In this document: positions 45,189 to 54,139 of the stretch, piece by piece
Position numbering within the stretch: the stretch's first letter is position 1
How the letters are laid out: the number at the start of each line of letters is the position of its first letter
Source of the DNA: Isoptericola cucumis
GTDB lineage: Bacteria; Actinomycetota; Actinomycetes; Actinomycetales; Cellulomonadaceae
Assembly (NCBI RefSeq): GCF_014635665.1
Contig: NZ_BMDG01000007.1
Location: 62,001 to 126,000, forward strand
DNA: 64,000 bases
Direction: 5' to 3'
Notes under the pieces: model-generated
The model's input: only the letters and a program-made list of their open reading frames with translations
Told to the model about the DNA's origin: nothing
The model's database searches: none
Translations under genes and position numbers: made by a program

Positions 45189-46730
45189 ATGACCGCCGTA
45201 CTCCCCGACCCCCAGTCCGCAGACCGCCCCGCAGACCGCCCCGCCGCGCGCCCCGCCGCGCGCCGCGCGGCTCCAGGCCGACGTCGCCGGCTGCGGGTCT
45301 CCGACGTCACCGTCGTCGACGGCCCGATGCTCAAGAAGACCATCGGCGGCACCGTCGTCGGCAACTTCATGGAGTGGTACGACGTCGGCGTCTACGGCTA
45401 CCTGGCCGTCGTCATGGGCGCGGTGTTCCTGCCCACGGCGTCCTCCGGCGTCCAGATCCTGTTCTCGCTCGGCGTCTTCGCCTCCACCTACGTGGCGCGC
45501 CCGCTGGGCGGGATCATCTGCGGCCGCATCGGCGACCGGATCGGCCGGCAGAAGGTGCTGTCCTTCACGCTCATCATGATGGCGGCCTCCACGTTCCTCA
45601 TCGGCCTGCTGCCGACGTACGACACGATCGGCGCCGTCGCGCCGCTGCTGCTGGTGCTGCTCAAGCTCCTGCAGGGCTTCTCCACCGGCGGCGAGTACGC
45701 CGGTGTCACGACCTTCGTCGTCGAGCACGCCCCCGACCGGCGCCGCGGCTGGGCCGCGTCGTTCCTCGACTTCGGCACCTACGTCGGGTTCGCCGCCGGC
45801 GCGGTCGTCGTGACGGTGCTGCAGGTGACGCTCGGGGAGCAGGCGGTGCTCGACGGCGCCTGGCGGATCCCGTTCCTCGTCGCCGGGCCGATCGGTGCCT
45901 TCGCCGTGTGGTTCCGCCTGAAGATCGAGGAGACCCCCGCGTTCCAGGCGCAGCAGGCGGCCACCGAGCAGGACGGCGGTGCCGCGGCGGCGCAGGCTGC
46001 AGCGGCCGCGCCCACCCTGCGGTCCCTGTGGAAGCCGCTGGCCGTGGCCATGGTCCTCGTGGCCGTCGCGAACACGGCGTCCTACGTCCTCACCAGCTAC
46101 ATGCCGACCTATCTCACCGACACGCTGGGCTACGACGCGGTCGACGGGACGCTGCTGACGGTGCCGGTGCTCGTGCTCCTCGCGGGGATGATCCTCGTCG
46201 CCGGCCCGATCAGCGACCGTGTCGGCCGTCGCCCGCTGATGTGGTTCGGCACGGGCTCCATGCTGGTGCTGTCGGTGCCCGCGTTCGCGCTGCTGGCCGC
46301 GGGCCACGTCTGGTCGACCCTGCTGGGCCTGTCCCTCATGGCGGTCCCGGTGGCGTCCCTGGTCGGCGTGCAGGCCGCGACGCTGCCGGCGATGTTCCCG
46401 ACGGCCGTCCGCTACCGGTCCATGGGACTCGCCTACAACGTCGCGCTCGCCGTCTTCGGGGGCACGACCCCGCTGATCGTCGAGGCGCTGACGCAGGCCA
46501 CGGGCTCGTCGCTGGCCCCGGCGTACTACGTCATGGCCTTCGCCGTGGTCGGCGCGGTGACGGTGTTCTTCCTGCGCGAGAGCGCCGGCCAGCCGCTGCC
46601 CGGGGCGATGCCGGCCGTCGACACGGACGCGGAGGCCGCGGAGCTCGTCGCGACCCAGGACGAGAACCCGAACCTCGACGTCGAGACCCTCCCGCTGCAC
46701 CGCGAGCCGGCAGCCTCCGGCGCGCACTGA
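45189..46730 (+). CDS. MFS transporter, metabolite:H+ symporter (MHS) family
   Basis: The 513-residue product has 12 predicted helices and MHS-family marks: [51 protein letters not shown] and a large cytoplasmic loop. The family includes ProP, KgtP, ShiA and citrate or dicarboxylate carriers. Position opposite prpDBC suggests uptake of propionate, citrate or a related acid. An N-terminal Ala/Asp/Pro/Arg repeat ([17 protein letters not shown]) is unusual for the family. The ATG at 45189 has AAGGAAA close upstream. A 29-bp hairpin terminator follows. Confidence 0.85.
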   Translation: MTAVLPDPQSADRPADRPAARPAARRAAPGRRRRLRVSDVTVVDGPMLKKTIGGTVVGNFMEWYDVGVYGYLAVVMGAVFLPTASSGVQILFSLGVFASTYVARPLGGIICGRIGDRIGRQKVLSFTLIMMAASTFLIGLLPTYDTIGAVAPLLLVLLKLLQGFSTGGEYAGVTTFVVEHAPDRRRGWAASFLDFGTYVGFAAGAVVVTVLQVTLGEQAVLDGAWRIPFLVAGPIGAFAVWFRLKIEETPAFQAQQAATEQDGGAAAAQAAAAAPTLRSLWKPLAVAMVLVAVANTASYVLTSYMPTYLTDTLGYDAVDGTLLTVPVLVLLAGMILVAGPISDRVGRRPLMWFGTGSMLVLSVPAFALLAAGHVWSTLLGLSLMAVPVASLVGVQAATLPAMFPTAVRYRSMGLAYNVALAVFGGTTPLIVEALTQATGSSLAPAYYVMAFAVVGAVTVFFLRESAGQPLPGAMPAVDTDAEAAELVATQDENPNLDVETLPLHREPAASGAH

Positions 46731-46753
46731 CGCCCGGGCTCCCCGGCCCCAGC

Positions 46754-46821
46754 CCCCTTCGAGAACGTCCTCACGGACGAAAGTCGGCCTCTTTTCGTCC
46801 GCGAGGACGTTCTCGAAGGGG
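46754..46821 (+). terminator. Long hairpin terminator (29-bp stem, 10-nt loop)
   Basis: Arms 46754-46782 and 46793-46821 are complementary over 29 nt with one mismatch; the loop is gtcggcctct. It lies 23 nt after the transporter stop. Confidence 0.85.
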
Positions 46822-46837
46822 AGAGGGCCGGCCGGGC

Positions 46838-46879
46838 ACGACGAAGGCCGCCGACCTCGAGGTCGGCGGCCTTCGTCGT
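46838..46879 (-). terminator. Perfect 42-nt palindrome ending the tRNA-Arg transcript
   Basis: This 42-nt sequence equals its reverse complement (21-bp stem, centre CTCGAG). It starts 4 nt past the tRNA 3' end on the minus strand and backs onto the transporter terminator. Confidence 0.85.
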
Positions 46880-46883
46880 ACGG

Positions 46884-46956
46884 TGCGCCTGAAGGGATTC
46901 GAACCCCCGACCTTCTGCTCCGGAGGCAGACGCTCTATCCACTGAGCTACAGGCGC
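46884..46956 (-). tRNA. tRNA-Arg (anticodon CCG)
   Basis: The 73-nt minus-strand gene folds as a cloverleaf. Acceptor GCGCCTG pairs with CAGGCGC. The D-arm is GCTCAGTGGATAGAGC. The anticodon stem TCTGC/GCAGA closes the loop CTCCGGA with anticodon CCG, reading CGG. The T-loop is GGTTCGAATCC. CCA is not encoded. It diverges from argS, the gene for its own synthetase, an adjacency also known in M. tuberculosis. Confidence 0.95.
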
Positions 46957-47109
46957 GGGCGCCGACACGTCTCGCCACAGGGCGATGCCGTCGGCACGGT
47001 GCACGAGACTACCAGCACCGCGGAGGCGCCGGGCACACCCGGGCACCCGGGCGGGCGCACGGGCCGGCGCACGGGCAGACAGCCGCACGGGCGCACGCGC
47101 CACCCTTTG

Positions 47110-47115
47110 TAGAAT
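47110..47115 (+). promoter_or_regulatory. -10 element TAGAAT of a leaderless argS transcript
   Basis: TAGAAT ends 6 nt before the argS GTG, so transcription would start on the start codon itself. No Shine-Dalgarno sequence is present. Confidence 0.6.
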
Positions 47116-47121
47116 CGCCCG

Positions 47122-48789
47122 GTGACCCCCGACGAGCTCTCGCAAGCACTCAGCGCTGCCCTCGCCGCGGCCGTGGCCGACGGCACCCTCGCCCTGCCCG
47201 CCGACGCCGTCCCGGCGACGGTGCACGTGGAGCGACCCCGCCAGCGCGAGCACGGCGACTGGGCCACGAACGTGGCGCTGCAGCTCGCCAAGAAGGCGGG
47301 CGCCCCGCCGAGGGCGATCGCGGAGGACCTCGCCGCGCGCATCCAGGCGACCCCGGGGGTCAAGTCGGCCGACGTCGCGGGTCCGGGCTTCCTCAACATC
47401 ACGCTCGACGCGGCCGCCGCCGGCGAGCTCGCCCGCACGGTCGTGACGGCCGGCGCCGACTACGGCCGCACGGACACGCTGGCCGGCCAGGTGCACGACC
47501 TGGAGTTCATCTCGGCGAACCCGACCGGACCGCTGCACATCGGCCACACCCGCTGGGCCGCGCTGGGCGACGCCCTGGCGCGCATCATGCGCGCCGCCGG
47601 CGCGGACGTCACCGCCGAGTACTACATCAACGACGCCGGCGCGCAGATGGACAAGTTCGGCCTGTCCGTCCTCGCCCGGGCCAAGGGCGAGGACGTGCCC
47701 GAGGGCGGGTACCCCGGCGAGTACGTCGCCGAGCGCGCCGCCGAGGTTCTCGAGCAGCGTCCCGACCTCCTCGACCTGCCCGAGGACGAGGCCGCGACGG
47801 TCGCCCGGGAGCTCGGCTACCAGGCGCAGCTCGCCGCGATCCGCCGCACGCTCGAGGTGTTCGGCGTGCACTTCGACGTGTGGTTCTCCGAGCGCACCCT
47901 GCACGAGGCGGGCGCCGTGGACCAGGCGGTCGCGCGCCTGCGCGAGCAGGGCCACGTCTTCGACGTCGACGGCGCCGTGTGGCTCCGCACCACCGACTTC
48001 GGCGACGACAAGGACCGGGTGATGATCCGGGCCAACGGCGAGCCCACGTACTTCGCCGCGGACGCCGCCTACTACCTGTCGAAGAAGGACCGCGGCTTCC
48101 CGGGCAAGATCTACCTGCTGGGCGCCGACCACCACGGGTACATCAACCGGCTCAAGGCGATCGCGGCGTGCGCGGGCGACGACCCGGAGCAGAACATCGA
48201 GGTGCTCATCGGGCAGCTCGTGAACATCGCGGGCCAGCGGATGGGCAAGCGCCGCGGCAACGCCCTGTACATGGACGAGCTCATCGAGTGGCTCGGCTCG
48301 GACGCGCTGCGCTACTCGCTGGCGCGGTTCCCCGCCGACACGCCGCTGTCGCTGTCCGGCGAGGAGATGCTCAAGCAGAGCAACGACAACCCGGTCTTCT
48401 ACGTGCAGTACGCGCACTCGCGCACCTGCGCCGTCGACCGCAACGCCGCCGACCGGGCCGTCTCGCGGACCCGCGAGGACGGCGCGGACGCCTTCGACCC
48501 CGCCCTGCTCACGCACGAGACCGAGGCGGCGCTGGTCGGCCGGCTCACGGAGTTCCCGCGGATCGTGGGCCAGGCGGCCGAGCTGCGCGAGCCGCACCGC
48601 GTCGCGCGGTACCTCGAGTCCCTCGCCGCCGACTACCACAAGTGGTACTCCGAGTGCCGCGTGACGCCGTACCCCGACGAGGAGGTCACCGACACGCACC
48701 GGACGCGGCTGTGGCTCAACGACGCCGTGCGCCAGGTGCTCGCGAACGGCCTCGACCTGCTGGGTGTCAGCGCCCCGGAGCGGATGTGA
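47122..48789 (+). CDS. argS: Arginyl-tRNA synthetase
   Basis: The 555-residue class I synthetase charges tRNA-Arg. The HIGH motif appears as GPLHIGHTRWAALGD. The KMSKS position reads MGKRRGN, a change many ArgRS enzymes share. The anticodon-binding DALR domain begins near DNPVFYVQYAHSRTCAV. Length is normal. The GTG start is supported by TAGAAT 6 nt upstream and family alignment. Its stop overlaps the lysA GTG (GTGA), so synthetase and lysine biosynthesis are translationally coupled. Confidence 0.96.
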   Translation: MTPDELSQALSAALAAAVADGTLALPADAVPATVHVERPRQREHGDWATNVALQLAKKAGAPPRAIAEDLAARIQATPGVKSADVAGPGFLNITLDAAAAGELARTVVTAGADYGRTDTLAGQVHDLEFISANPTGPLHIGHTRWAALGDALARIMRAAGADVTAEYYINDAGAQMDKFGLSVLARAKGEDVPEGGYPGEYVAERAAEVLEQRPDLLDLPEDEAATVARELGYQAQLAAIRRTLEVFGVHFDVWFSERTLHEAGAVDQAVARLREQGHVFDVDGAVWLRTTDFGDDKDRVMIRANGEPTYFAADAAYYLSKKDRGFPGKIYLLGADHHGYINRLKAIAACAGDDPEQNIEVLIGQLVNIAGQRMGKRRGNALYMDELIEWLGSDALRYSLARFPADTPLSLSGEEMLKQSNDNPVFYVQYAHSRTCAVDRNAADRAVSRTREDGADAFDPALLTHETEAALVGRLTEFPRIVGQAAELREPHRVARYLESLAADYHKWYSECRVTPYPDEEVTDTHRTRLWLNDAVRQVLANGLDLLGVSAPERM

Positions 48790-50147
48790 CCGGCGTCCTC
48801 GGCGTGCCGTGGTCGCACGGCGTGGTGCGCCGCGCCGACGGTGCCGTCGAGGTGGGCGGCGTCGACGTCCGCGACCTCGCGGCGGAGCACGGCACCCCGG
48901 CGTACGTGCTGGACGAGGCGGACTTCCGCGCCCGCGCACGTGGCTACCGCACGGCGTTCGCGACGGCGTTCGCCGAGGTGGGCACGGGCGTCGACGTCTA
49001 CTACGCCGGCAAGGCGCTGCTCACCGTCGCCGTGGCGCGGTGGGCGCGCGAGGAGGGGCTGCGGGTCGACACCGCGTCCGGGGGCGAGCTGGCCGTCGCG
49101 CTGCGGGCGGGCGTGCCGGGCGCGGAGATCGGGCTGCACGGCAACAACAAGTCGGACGCCGAGATCGCCGCCGCGCTCGACGCCGGCGTGGGCCGGATCA
49201 TCGTCGACTCGCTCGTCGAGGTGGACCGGGTCGCGGCGCTCGCGGCCGCGCGGGGCGTCGTCGCGCCGGTCATGGTGCGCGTCACGACGGGGGTCCACGC
49301 GGGCGGGCACGAGTACATCTCGACCGCGCACGAGGACCAGAAGTTCGGGCTCTCGGTCAGCGCCGGCCCGACCGGTGGGGACTCGCCGGCGATGCAGGCC
49401 CTGCTGGCCGTCGTCGCACGCCCCGAGCTGCACCTGCTCGGGATCCACTCCCACATCGGCTCGCAGATCCTCGACCCGGCGGGCTTCGAGGCGGCCGCCC
49501 GCGTGGTGCTGCGCCTGCGGGCCGGCCTGGCGGACCGCACCGGCGTCCTGGTGGACGAGGTGGACCTCGGCGGCGGGTACGGGATCGCGTACCTGCCCGG
49601 CGAGGTCCCGCTCGAGGAGGACCGCATCGCGAAGGACGTCGCGAGCGCGGTCGCCGCGATCTGCGCCGAGCACGGCACGCCGCTGCCGCGGATCTCGATC
49701 GAGCCCGGGCGCGCGGTCGTCGGGCCGGCCGGTCTCACGCTCTACACGGTCGGCACGGTCAAGCCGGTCGTGCTGGACGACGGGCGCGTGCGCACGTACG
49801 TGTCCGTCGACGGCGGGATGAGCGACAACATCCGCCCGGCGCTGTACGGCGCGGACTATCACGCCGAGCTCGTCGGACGGTCGTCGGACGCCGAGCCGGT
49901 GCTCGCGCGCGTCGTGGGCAAGCACTGCGAGAGCGGCGACGTCGTCGTGCACGAGGTGATGCTCCCGGGCGACGTCCGTGCGGGCGACCTGCTGGCGGTC
50001 GCCGCCACGGGGGCGTACGGGCGCTCGATGGCGTCCAACTACAACCTCCTCACGCGGCCGCCGGTGGTCGCGGTCTCGGGCGGCGCCTCCCGCGTGCTCG
50101 TGCGCCGCGAGACCACCGACGACCTGCTCGCGCTCGACCTCGGCTGA
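48786..50147 (+). CDS. lysA: Diaminopimelate decarboxylase
   Basis: The 453-residue PLP enzyme (group IV decarboxylase, alanine-racemase fold) makes L-lysine from meso-diaminopimelate. PLP-binding lysine is in VYYAGKALLTVAVARW, the HSHIGSQ motif is present, and the active-site cysteine lies in GKHCESGDVV. The glycine-rich phosphate loop is DLGGGYGIAY. The argS-lysA coupling is a standard actinobacterial arrangement. A 200-nt gap follows before hom; it is GC- and purine-rich and holds no gene that I can see. Confidence 0.95.
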   Translation: MTGVLGVPWSHGVVRRADGAVEVGGVDVRDLAAEHGTPAYVLDEADFRARARGYRTAFATAFAEVGTGVDVYYAGKALLTVAVARWAREEGLRVDTASGGELAVALRAGVPGAEIGLHGNNKSDAEIAAALDAGVGRIIVDSLVEVDRVAALAAARGVVAPVMVRVTTGVHAGGHEYISTAHEDQKFGLSVSAGPTGGDSPAMQALLAVVARPELHLLGIHSHIGSQILDPAGFEAAARVVLRLRAGLADRTGVLVDEVDLGGGYGIAYLPGEVPLEEDRIAKDVASAVAAICAEHGTPLPRISIEPGRAVVGPAGLTLYTVGTVKPVVLDDGRVRTYVSVDGGMSDNIRPALYGADYHAELVGRSSDAEPVLARVVGKHCESGDVVVHEVMLPGDVRAGDLLAVAATGAYGRSMASNYNLLTRPPVVAVSGGASRVLVRRETTDDLLALDLG

Positions 50148-50347
50148 GGCGGAGGCGCAGCGCAGGGTGAGGGCCGAGGAACGAGGCACTCGCCCGCAGC
50201 GGAACCGCAGACTCAGCCGAAGGACCAGCACCGGCTGACGCCCGGCCGGACGCCCGCCGGGCCGGGGCGTGGACGGCTCGTCCCCGGGCGGCGCGCCGCG
50301 GCTATCCTGACCACCGTCCCCGCTGTCCCGATCCTGAAGGTGGCCCC

Positions 50348-51730
50348 GTGCCTGCAGCGCCCGACCCCGGGCTCGCCCCCGTCCCCCCGGTCGTCCCTCC
50401 CCGGCGCGCCCCCGGCACGCTGCGCGTCGCGCTGCTCGGCTACGGCGTGGTCGGTTCCGAGGTCGCGCGGGCCCTGGTGGAGCACGCCGACGACCTCGCT
50501 GCGCGGGCGGGCGCGAGGCTCGAGCTGGTCGGTGTCGCGGTGCGCGACGCGTCGCGCCCCCGCGAGGGGGTGGGCACCGTCGTGCCGGCCGACCTGCTGA
50601 CCGAGGACGCGCAGGGCCTGGTCGACCGCGCCGACCTCGTGGTCGAGGTCATGGGCGGCATCGAGCCGCCCCGCAGCCTCATCCGCCGCGCGATCGCGAG
50701 CGGCGCGAGCGTCGTGACCGCCAACAAGGCCCTGCTCGCGGCGCACGGGCCCGAGCTGTTCGAGGCCGCCGACGCCGCGGGTGTCGACCTGTCGTTCGAG
50801 GCCGCCGTGGCGGGCGCCATCCCGATCGTCCGGCCGGTGCGCGAGTCGCTGGCGGGCGACCACGTGCGCCGCGTGCTCGGCATCGTCAACGGCACCACCA
50901 ACTACGTGCTCGACCAGATGGCCACGTACGGCGTCGAGCTCGAGGACGCCGTCAAGGAGGCGCAGGGTCTCGGGTACGCGGAGGCGGACCCCACGGCCGA
51001 CGTCGAGGGGTTCGACGCGGCCGCCAAGGCCGCGATCCTCGCCTCGCTCGCGTTCCACACCCGCGTCTCGATCGACCAGGTCGCGCGCGAGGGCATCACC
51101 GGTGTGACGTCGGCGGACGTCACCGCCGCGGCCCAGACCGGGTACGTCATCAAGCTGCTGGCCATCGCCGAGCAGACCGCCGAGGGCGTCTCGGCGCGGG
51201 TGCACCCCGCCCTCGTCCCCGCGGAGCACCCGCTGGCCGCCGTGCGCGGGGCGTTCAACGCCGTCTTCGTCGAGGCCGACGGCGCGGGCCCGCTCATGTT
51301 CTACGGCCAGGGCGCGGGCGGTCGTCCCACCGCGTCCGCCGTGCTCGGCGACCTCGTCTCCGCCGCCCGCGACCGCCTCGCGGGCGGCAAGGGCGCGTAC
51401 GAGTCGGCCTACGCCTCGCTGCCCGTGCTGCCGGCGGACGCGGCCGTCACCCGCTACCAGGTGCGTCTCGTCGTCGCCGACCGCCCGGGCGTGCTGGCGC
51501 AGGTCGCCGGCGTCCTCGCGGACCACGGCGTCTCGATCGACACCGTGCGGCAGGCCGTCGACGAGGTGCCGGCCCCGTTCACGCCCGGCGACGGGTCCGC
51601 GGGCTCCGCCCACCTGCTGCTGACCACGCACGCGGCCCGCGAGGCGTCGCTCGCGTCCACGGTCGAGGCCCTGCGCGGGATCGAGCCGGTGCACCAGATC
51701 ACGTCCGTCCTGCGAGTCGAGGGAGTCTGA
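50348..51730 (+). CDS. hom: Homoserine dehydrogenase with ACT domain
   Basis: The 460-residue enzyme reduces aspartate semialdehyde to homoserine, the branch point to threonine, methionine and isoleucine. The NAD(P)-binding loop is [15 protein letters not shown], the substrate domain has [14 protein letters not shown] and [13 protein letters not shown], and a C-terminal ACT domain (about residues 375-455) should mediate threonine feedback. The GTG at 50348 has AAGGTGG 6 nt upstream. TATCCT at 50303-50308 is a likely -10 element and gives a leader of about 33 nt. thrC starts 2 nt after the stop. Confidence 0.95.
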   Translation: MPAAPDPGLAPVPPVVPPRRAPGTLRVALLGYGVVGSEVARALVEHADDLAARAGARLELVGVAVRDASRPREGVGTVVPADLLTEDAQGLVDRADLVVEVMGGIEPPRSLIRRAIASGASVVTANKALLAAHGPELFEAADAAGVDLSFEAAVAGAIPIVRPVRESLAGDHVRRVLGIVNGTTNYVLDQMATYGVELEDAVKEAQGLGYAEADPTADVEGFDAAAKAAILASLAFHTRVSIDQVAREGITGVTSADVTAAAQTGYVIKLLAIAEQTAEGVSARVHPALVPAEHPLAAVRGAFNAVFVEADGAGPLMFYGQGAGGRPTASAVLGDLVSAARDRLAGGKGAYESAYASLPVLPADAAVTRYQVRLVVADRPGVLAQVAGVLADHGVSIDTVRQAVDEVPAPFTPGDGSAGSAHLLLTTHAAREASLASTVEALRGIEPVHQITSVLRVEGV

Positions 51731-51732
51731 CC

Positions 51733-52851
51733 ATGCCGACGGAACAGCCGACGGGACAGCGCGCCGCCCACCAGTGGCGCGGCGTCATCACCGAGTACGC
51801 GGACCGCCTGCCCGCCCACGTGCGCGAGCGCGTCGTGACGCTGGGGGAGGGCGGGACGCCCCTCGTGGCGGCGCCGGCGCTGTCCGAGCGCACGGGCGCC
51901 GACGTGCACGTCAAGGTCGAGGGCATGAACCCGACCGGGTCCTTCAAGGACCGCGGCATGACGACGGCGATCTCGGCGGCCGCGGGGCGCGGCGCGAAGG
52001 CCGTGGTCTGCGCGTCCACGGGCAACACCTCGGCGTCCGCCGCGGCGTACGCCACGCGCGCCGGCATGACCTGCGCCGTGCTCGTGCCGGACGGCAAGAT
52101 CGCGATGGGCAAGCTCAGCCAGGCGATCGCGCACGGCGCCCGCCTGCTGCAGGTGGACGGCAACTTCGACGACTGCCTCGTGGCGGCGCGCAAGCTCGCC
52201 GACGTCTACCCGGTCGAGCTCGTGAACTCGGTCAACCCCGACCGCATCGAGGGCCAGAAGACGGCGGCGTTCGAGATCGTCGACGTGCTCGGCGACGCCC
52301 CCGACATCCACTGCCTCCCGGTCGGCAACGCCGGCAACATCACCGCGTACTGGAAGGGCTACCGCGAGTACGCGGGCCTCGACGACGCGTCGCTGCCCGC
52401 CGTCGCCACCCGCACGCCGCAGATGTGGGGCTTCCAGGCCGCCGGGGCCGCCCCGATCGTCAAGGGCCACCCGGTCGACGAGCCGGACACCATCGCGACC
52501 GCCATCCGGATCGGCAACCCGGCGTCCTGGGAGCAGGCCACCCACGCCCGCGACACCTCCGGCGGCGTCATCGAGGCGGTCTCCGACGAGCAGATCCTCG
52601 CCGCGCACCGGATCCTGTCCGCCGAGGTCGGCGTGTTCGTCGAGCCGGCGTCGGCCGCGGGCGTCGCCGGGCTGCTGGCCCGCGCCGAGCGGGGCCTCGT
52701 GCCCGCGGGGGCGCGCGTGGTGGTCACGGTCACCGGCCACGGGCTCAAGGACCCGCAGTGGGCGCTGCGCACCCCGGAGGGCGGCGACGTGGAGCCCACC
52801 CGGGTGAGCGCCGACGTCGTATCCATCGCCGACGCGCTCGGGCTCGACTGA
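51733..52851 (+). CDS. thrC: Threonine synthase
   Basis: The 372-residue PLP enzyme (fold type II) converts O-phosphohomoserine to threonine. The PLP lysine sits in [12 protein letters not shown], and the phosphate-binding loop is [13 protein letters not shown]. The C-terminal GHGLKDP motif is intact. It lies between hom (2-nt gap) and thrB (65-nt gap), so hom-thrC-thrB probably make one transcript. Confidence 0.95.
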   Translation: MPTEQPTGQRAAHQWRGVITEYADRLPAHVRERVVTLGEGGTPLVAAPALSERTGADVHVKVEGMNPTGSFKDRGMTTAISAAAGRGAKAVVCASTGNTSASAAAYATRAGMTCAVLVPDGKIAMGKLSQAIAHGARLLQVDGNFDDCLVAARKLADVYPVELVNSVNPDRIEGQKTAAFEIVDVLGDAPDIHCLPVGNAGNITAYWKGYREYAGLDDASLPAVATRTPQMWGFQAAGAAPIVKGHPVDEPDTIATAIRIGNPASWEQATHARDTSGGVIEAVSDEQILAAHRILSAEVGVFVEPASAAGVAGLLARAERGLVPAGARVVVTVTGHGLKDPQWALRTPEGGDVEPTRVSADVVSIADALGLD

Positions 52852-52916
52852 GCGGCACCGGCCGCAGGCGACAGACCCCACCGACTGAGCCCCGCACGGG
52901 GAGGACGGGAGCCAGG

Positions 52917-53876
52917 ATGCAGCTCGGCGCCGACCACGTGGTCGTCCGCGTGCCCGCCACGAGCGCGAACCTCGGTCCGGGCTTCGACGCCATGGGCCTC
53001 GCGCTCGCGATGCACGACGAGGTCGAGGTGGAGCTGCTCGCCACCGACGACGTCCTCGTGGAGGTGTCGGGGGAGGGAGCGGGCGAGGTCCCGGCGGGGG
53101 AGGACCATCTCGTGGTCCGGGCCCTGCGGCACACCCTCGAGCTCGCCGGCGCCCCCCGCACCGGCCTGCGGCTGCGCTGCGTGAACCGCGTCCCGCACGG
53201 TCGTGGGCTCGGCTCGTCCGCCGCGGCCGTGGTCGCCGGCGTCGTGGCCGCCCGCGCGCTGCTCGCCGACCCGCACGTGCTCGACGCCCGCGCGGTGCTG
53301 GCGATCGCCACGGAGTTCGAGGGGCACCCCGACAACGCCGCCCCGGCGATCCGCGGTGGCGCGACCCTCGCGTGGCAGTCGGGCGACGGTCCCCGCGCCG
53401 TGGACCTCGACGTCGACGAGCGGATCACCGCGACCGTCCTGGTCCCGGACGTCCGGCTCGCCACGAGCCGCGCCCGCGGCGTGCTGCCCGAGCAGGTCCC
53501 GCACGGCGACGCGGCGTTCACCGCCGGCCGCGCGGCGCTGCTCGTGGAGGCCCTCGCCCGCCGGCCGGAGCTGCTCTTCGACGCGACCGAGGAGCGCCTG
53601 CACCAGGACTACCGGGCGGGCGTCATGGTGGCCTCGTCCGAGCTGTTGCGAGCGCTGCGCGCCGAGGGGCTGGCCGCCACGGTCTCGGGCGCGGGACCTA
53701 CGGTCCTGGTGCTCACGTCGGGGGAGGGCACGGCGCGCCTCGACGGCGTCCTGGCCGGGCTCGTCGACGACGTGGCCGGCTGGCGGGCGCTGCGCCCGGG
53801 CATCGATCTCGACGGCGCGACCGCCCGGCGCGTCGGGCCTGCCGGAGGAGCGTCGTGGAGTGGTAAGATGCGGTGA
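52917..53876 (+). CDS. thrB: Homoserine kinase
   Basis: The 319-residue GHMP-family kinase phosphorylates homoserine. It has the N-terminal VPATSANLGPGFDAMGLAL block, the ATP-binding VPHGRGLGSSAAAVVAG loop and the C-terminal ATVSGAGPTVLVLTS motif. The ATG at 52917 is preceded by CCAGG, a weak ribosome site. Its last codons contain TAAGAT (53864-53869), a probable -10 element for rho. Confidence 0.95.
   Translation: MQLGADHVVVRVPATSANLGPGFDAMGLALAMHDEVEVELLATDDVLVEVSGEGAGEVPAGEDHLVVRALRHTLELAGAPRTGLRLRCVNRVPHGRGLGSSAAAVVAGVVAARALLADPHVLDARAVLAIATEFEGHPDNAAPAIRGGATLAWQSGDGPRAVDLDVDERITATVLVPDVRLATSRARGVLPEQVPHGDAAFTAGRAALLVEALARRPELLFDATEERLHQDYRAGVMVASSELLRALRAEGLAATVSGAGPTVLVLTSGEGTARLDGVLAGLVDDVAGWRALRPGIDLDGATARRVGPAGGASWSGKMR
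53864..53869 (+). promoter_or_regulatory. Possible -10 element (TAAGAT) for rho inside the thrB 3' end
   Basis: TAAGAT fits the TANNNT consensus; the -35 is weak. Transcription from about 53876 would give a 264-nt leader ahead of the rho GTG at 54140. The leader is C-rich and contains an 11-bp hairpin near 54055-54082. Confidence 0.4.
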
Positions 53877-54139
53877 GCCTTCGGGATGGACTACCGAGGC
53901 ACCCCCTCTTCTTGCCACGCGACATCTCGTGCGTGCCCGGCAGAGCCTGTGCCCAGGGTCGTCCGCCGCGGTGCAACGCGCTGCGGCCGTCACGCGCGAA
54001 GGCCGACACAACCCCGCCAGCCGACGCCGTCGTACCACTGATGCGAGGTTCCACGCGTCCTGGTGCCCACTGCACCGGGACGCCCGCCACCCCGGCCCGT
54101 GACATCGACAGGGCCGCATACGAGGGGGAAGGGTCCTTC

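Noticed and set aside
43292-45370. Longer prpD starting upstream of 44809
   Set aside because: The extra frame crosses the divergent promoter region and the family N-terminus fits the ATG at 44809.
50148-50347. Possible gene or riboswitch in the lysA-hom gap
   Set aside because: Purine-rich GC sequence with no start, codon bias or recognisable aptamer; only a -10-like TATCCT for hom is visible.
53873-54139. In-frame 89-codon extension of rho from a GTG at 53873
   Set aside because: No homology to Rho_N, starts only 3 nt after a -10-like hexamer, and a good start with a ribosome site exists at 54140.
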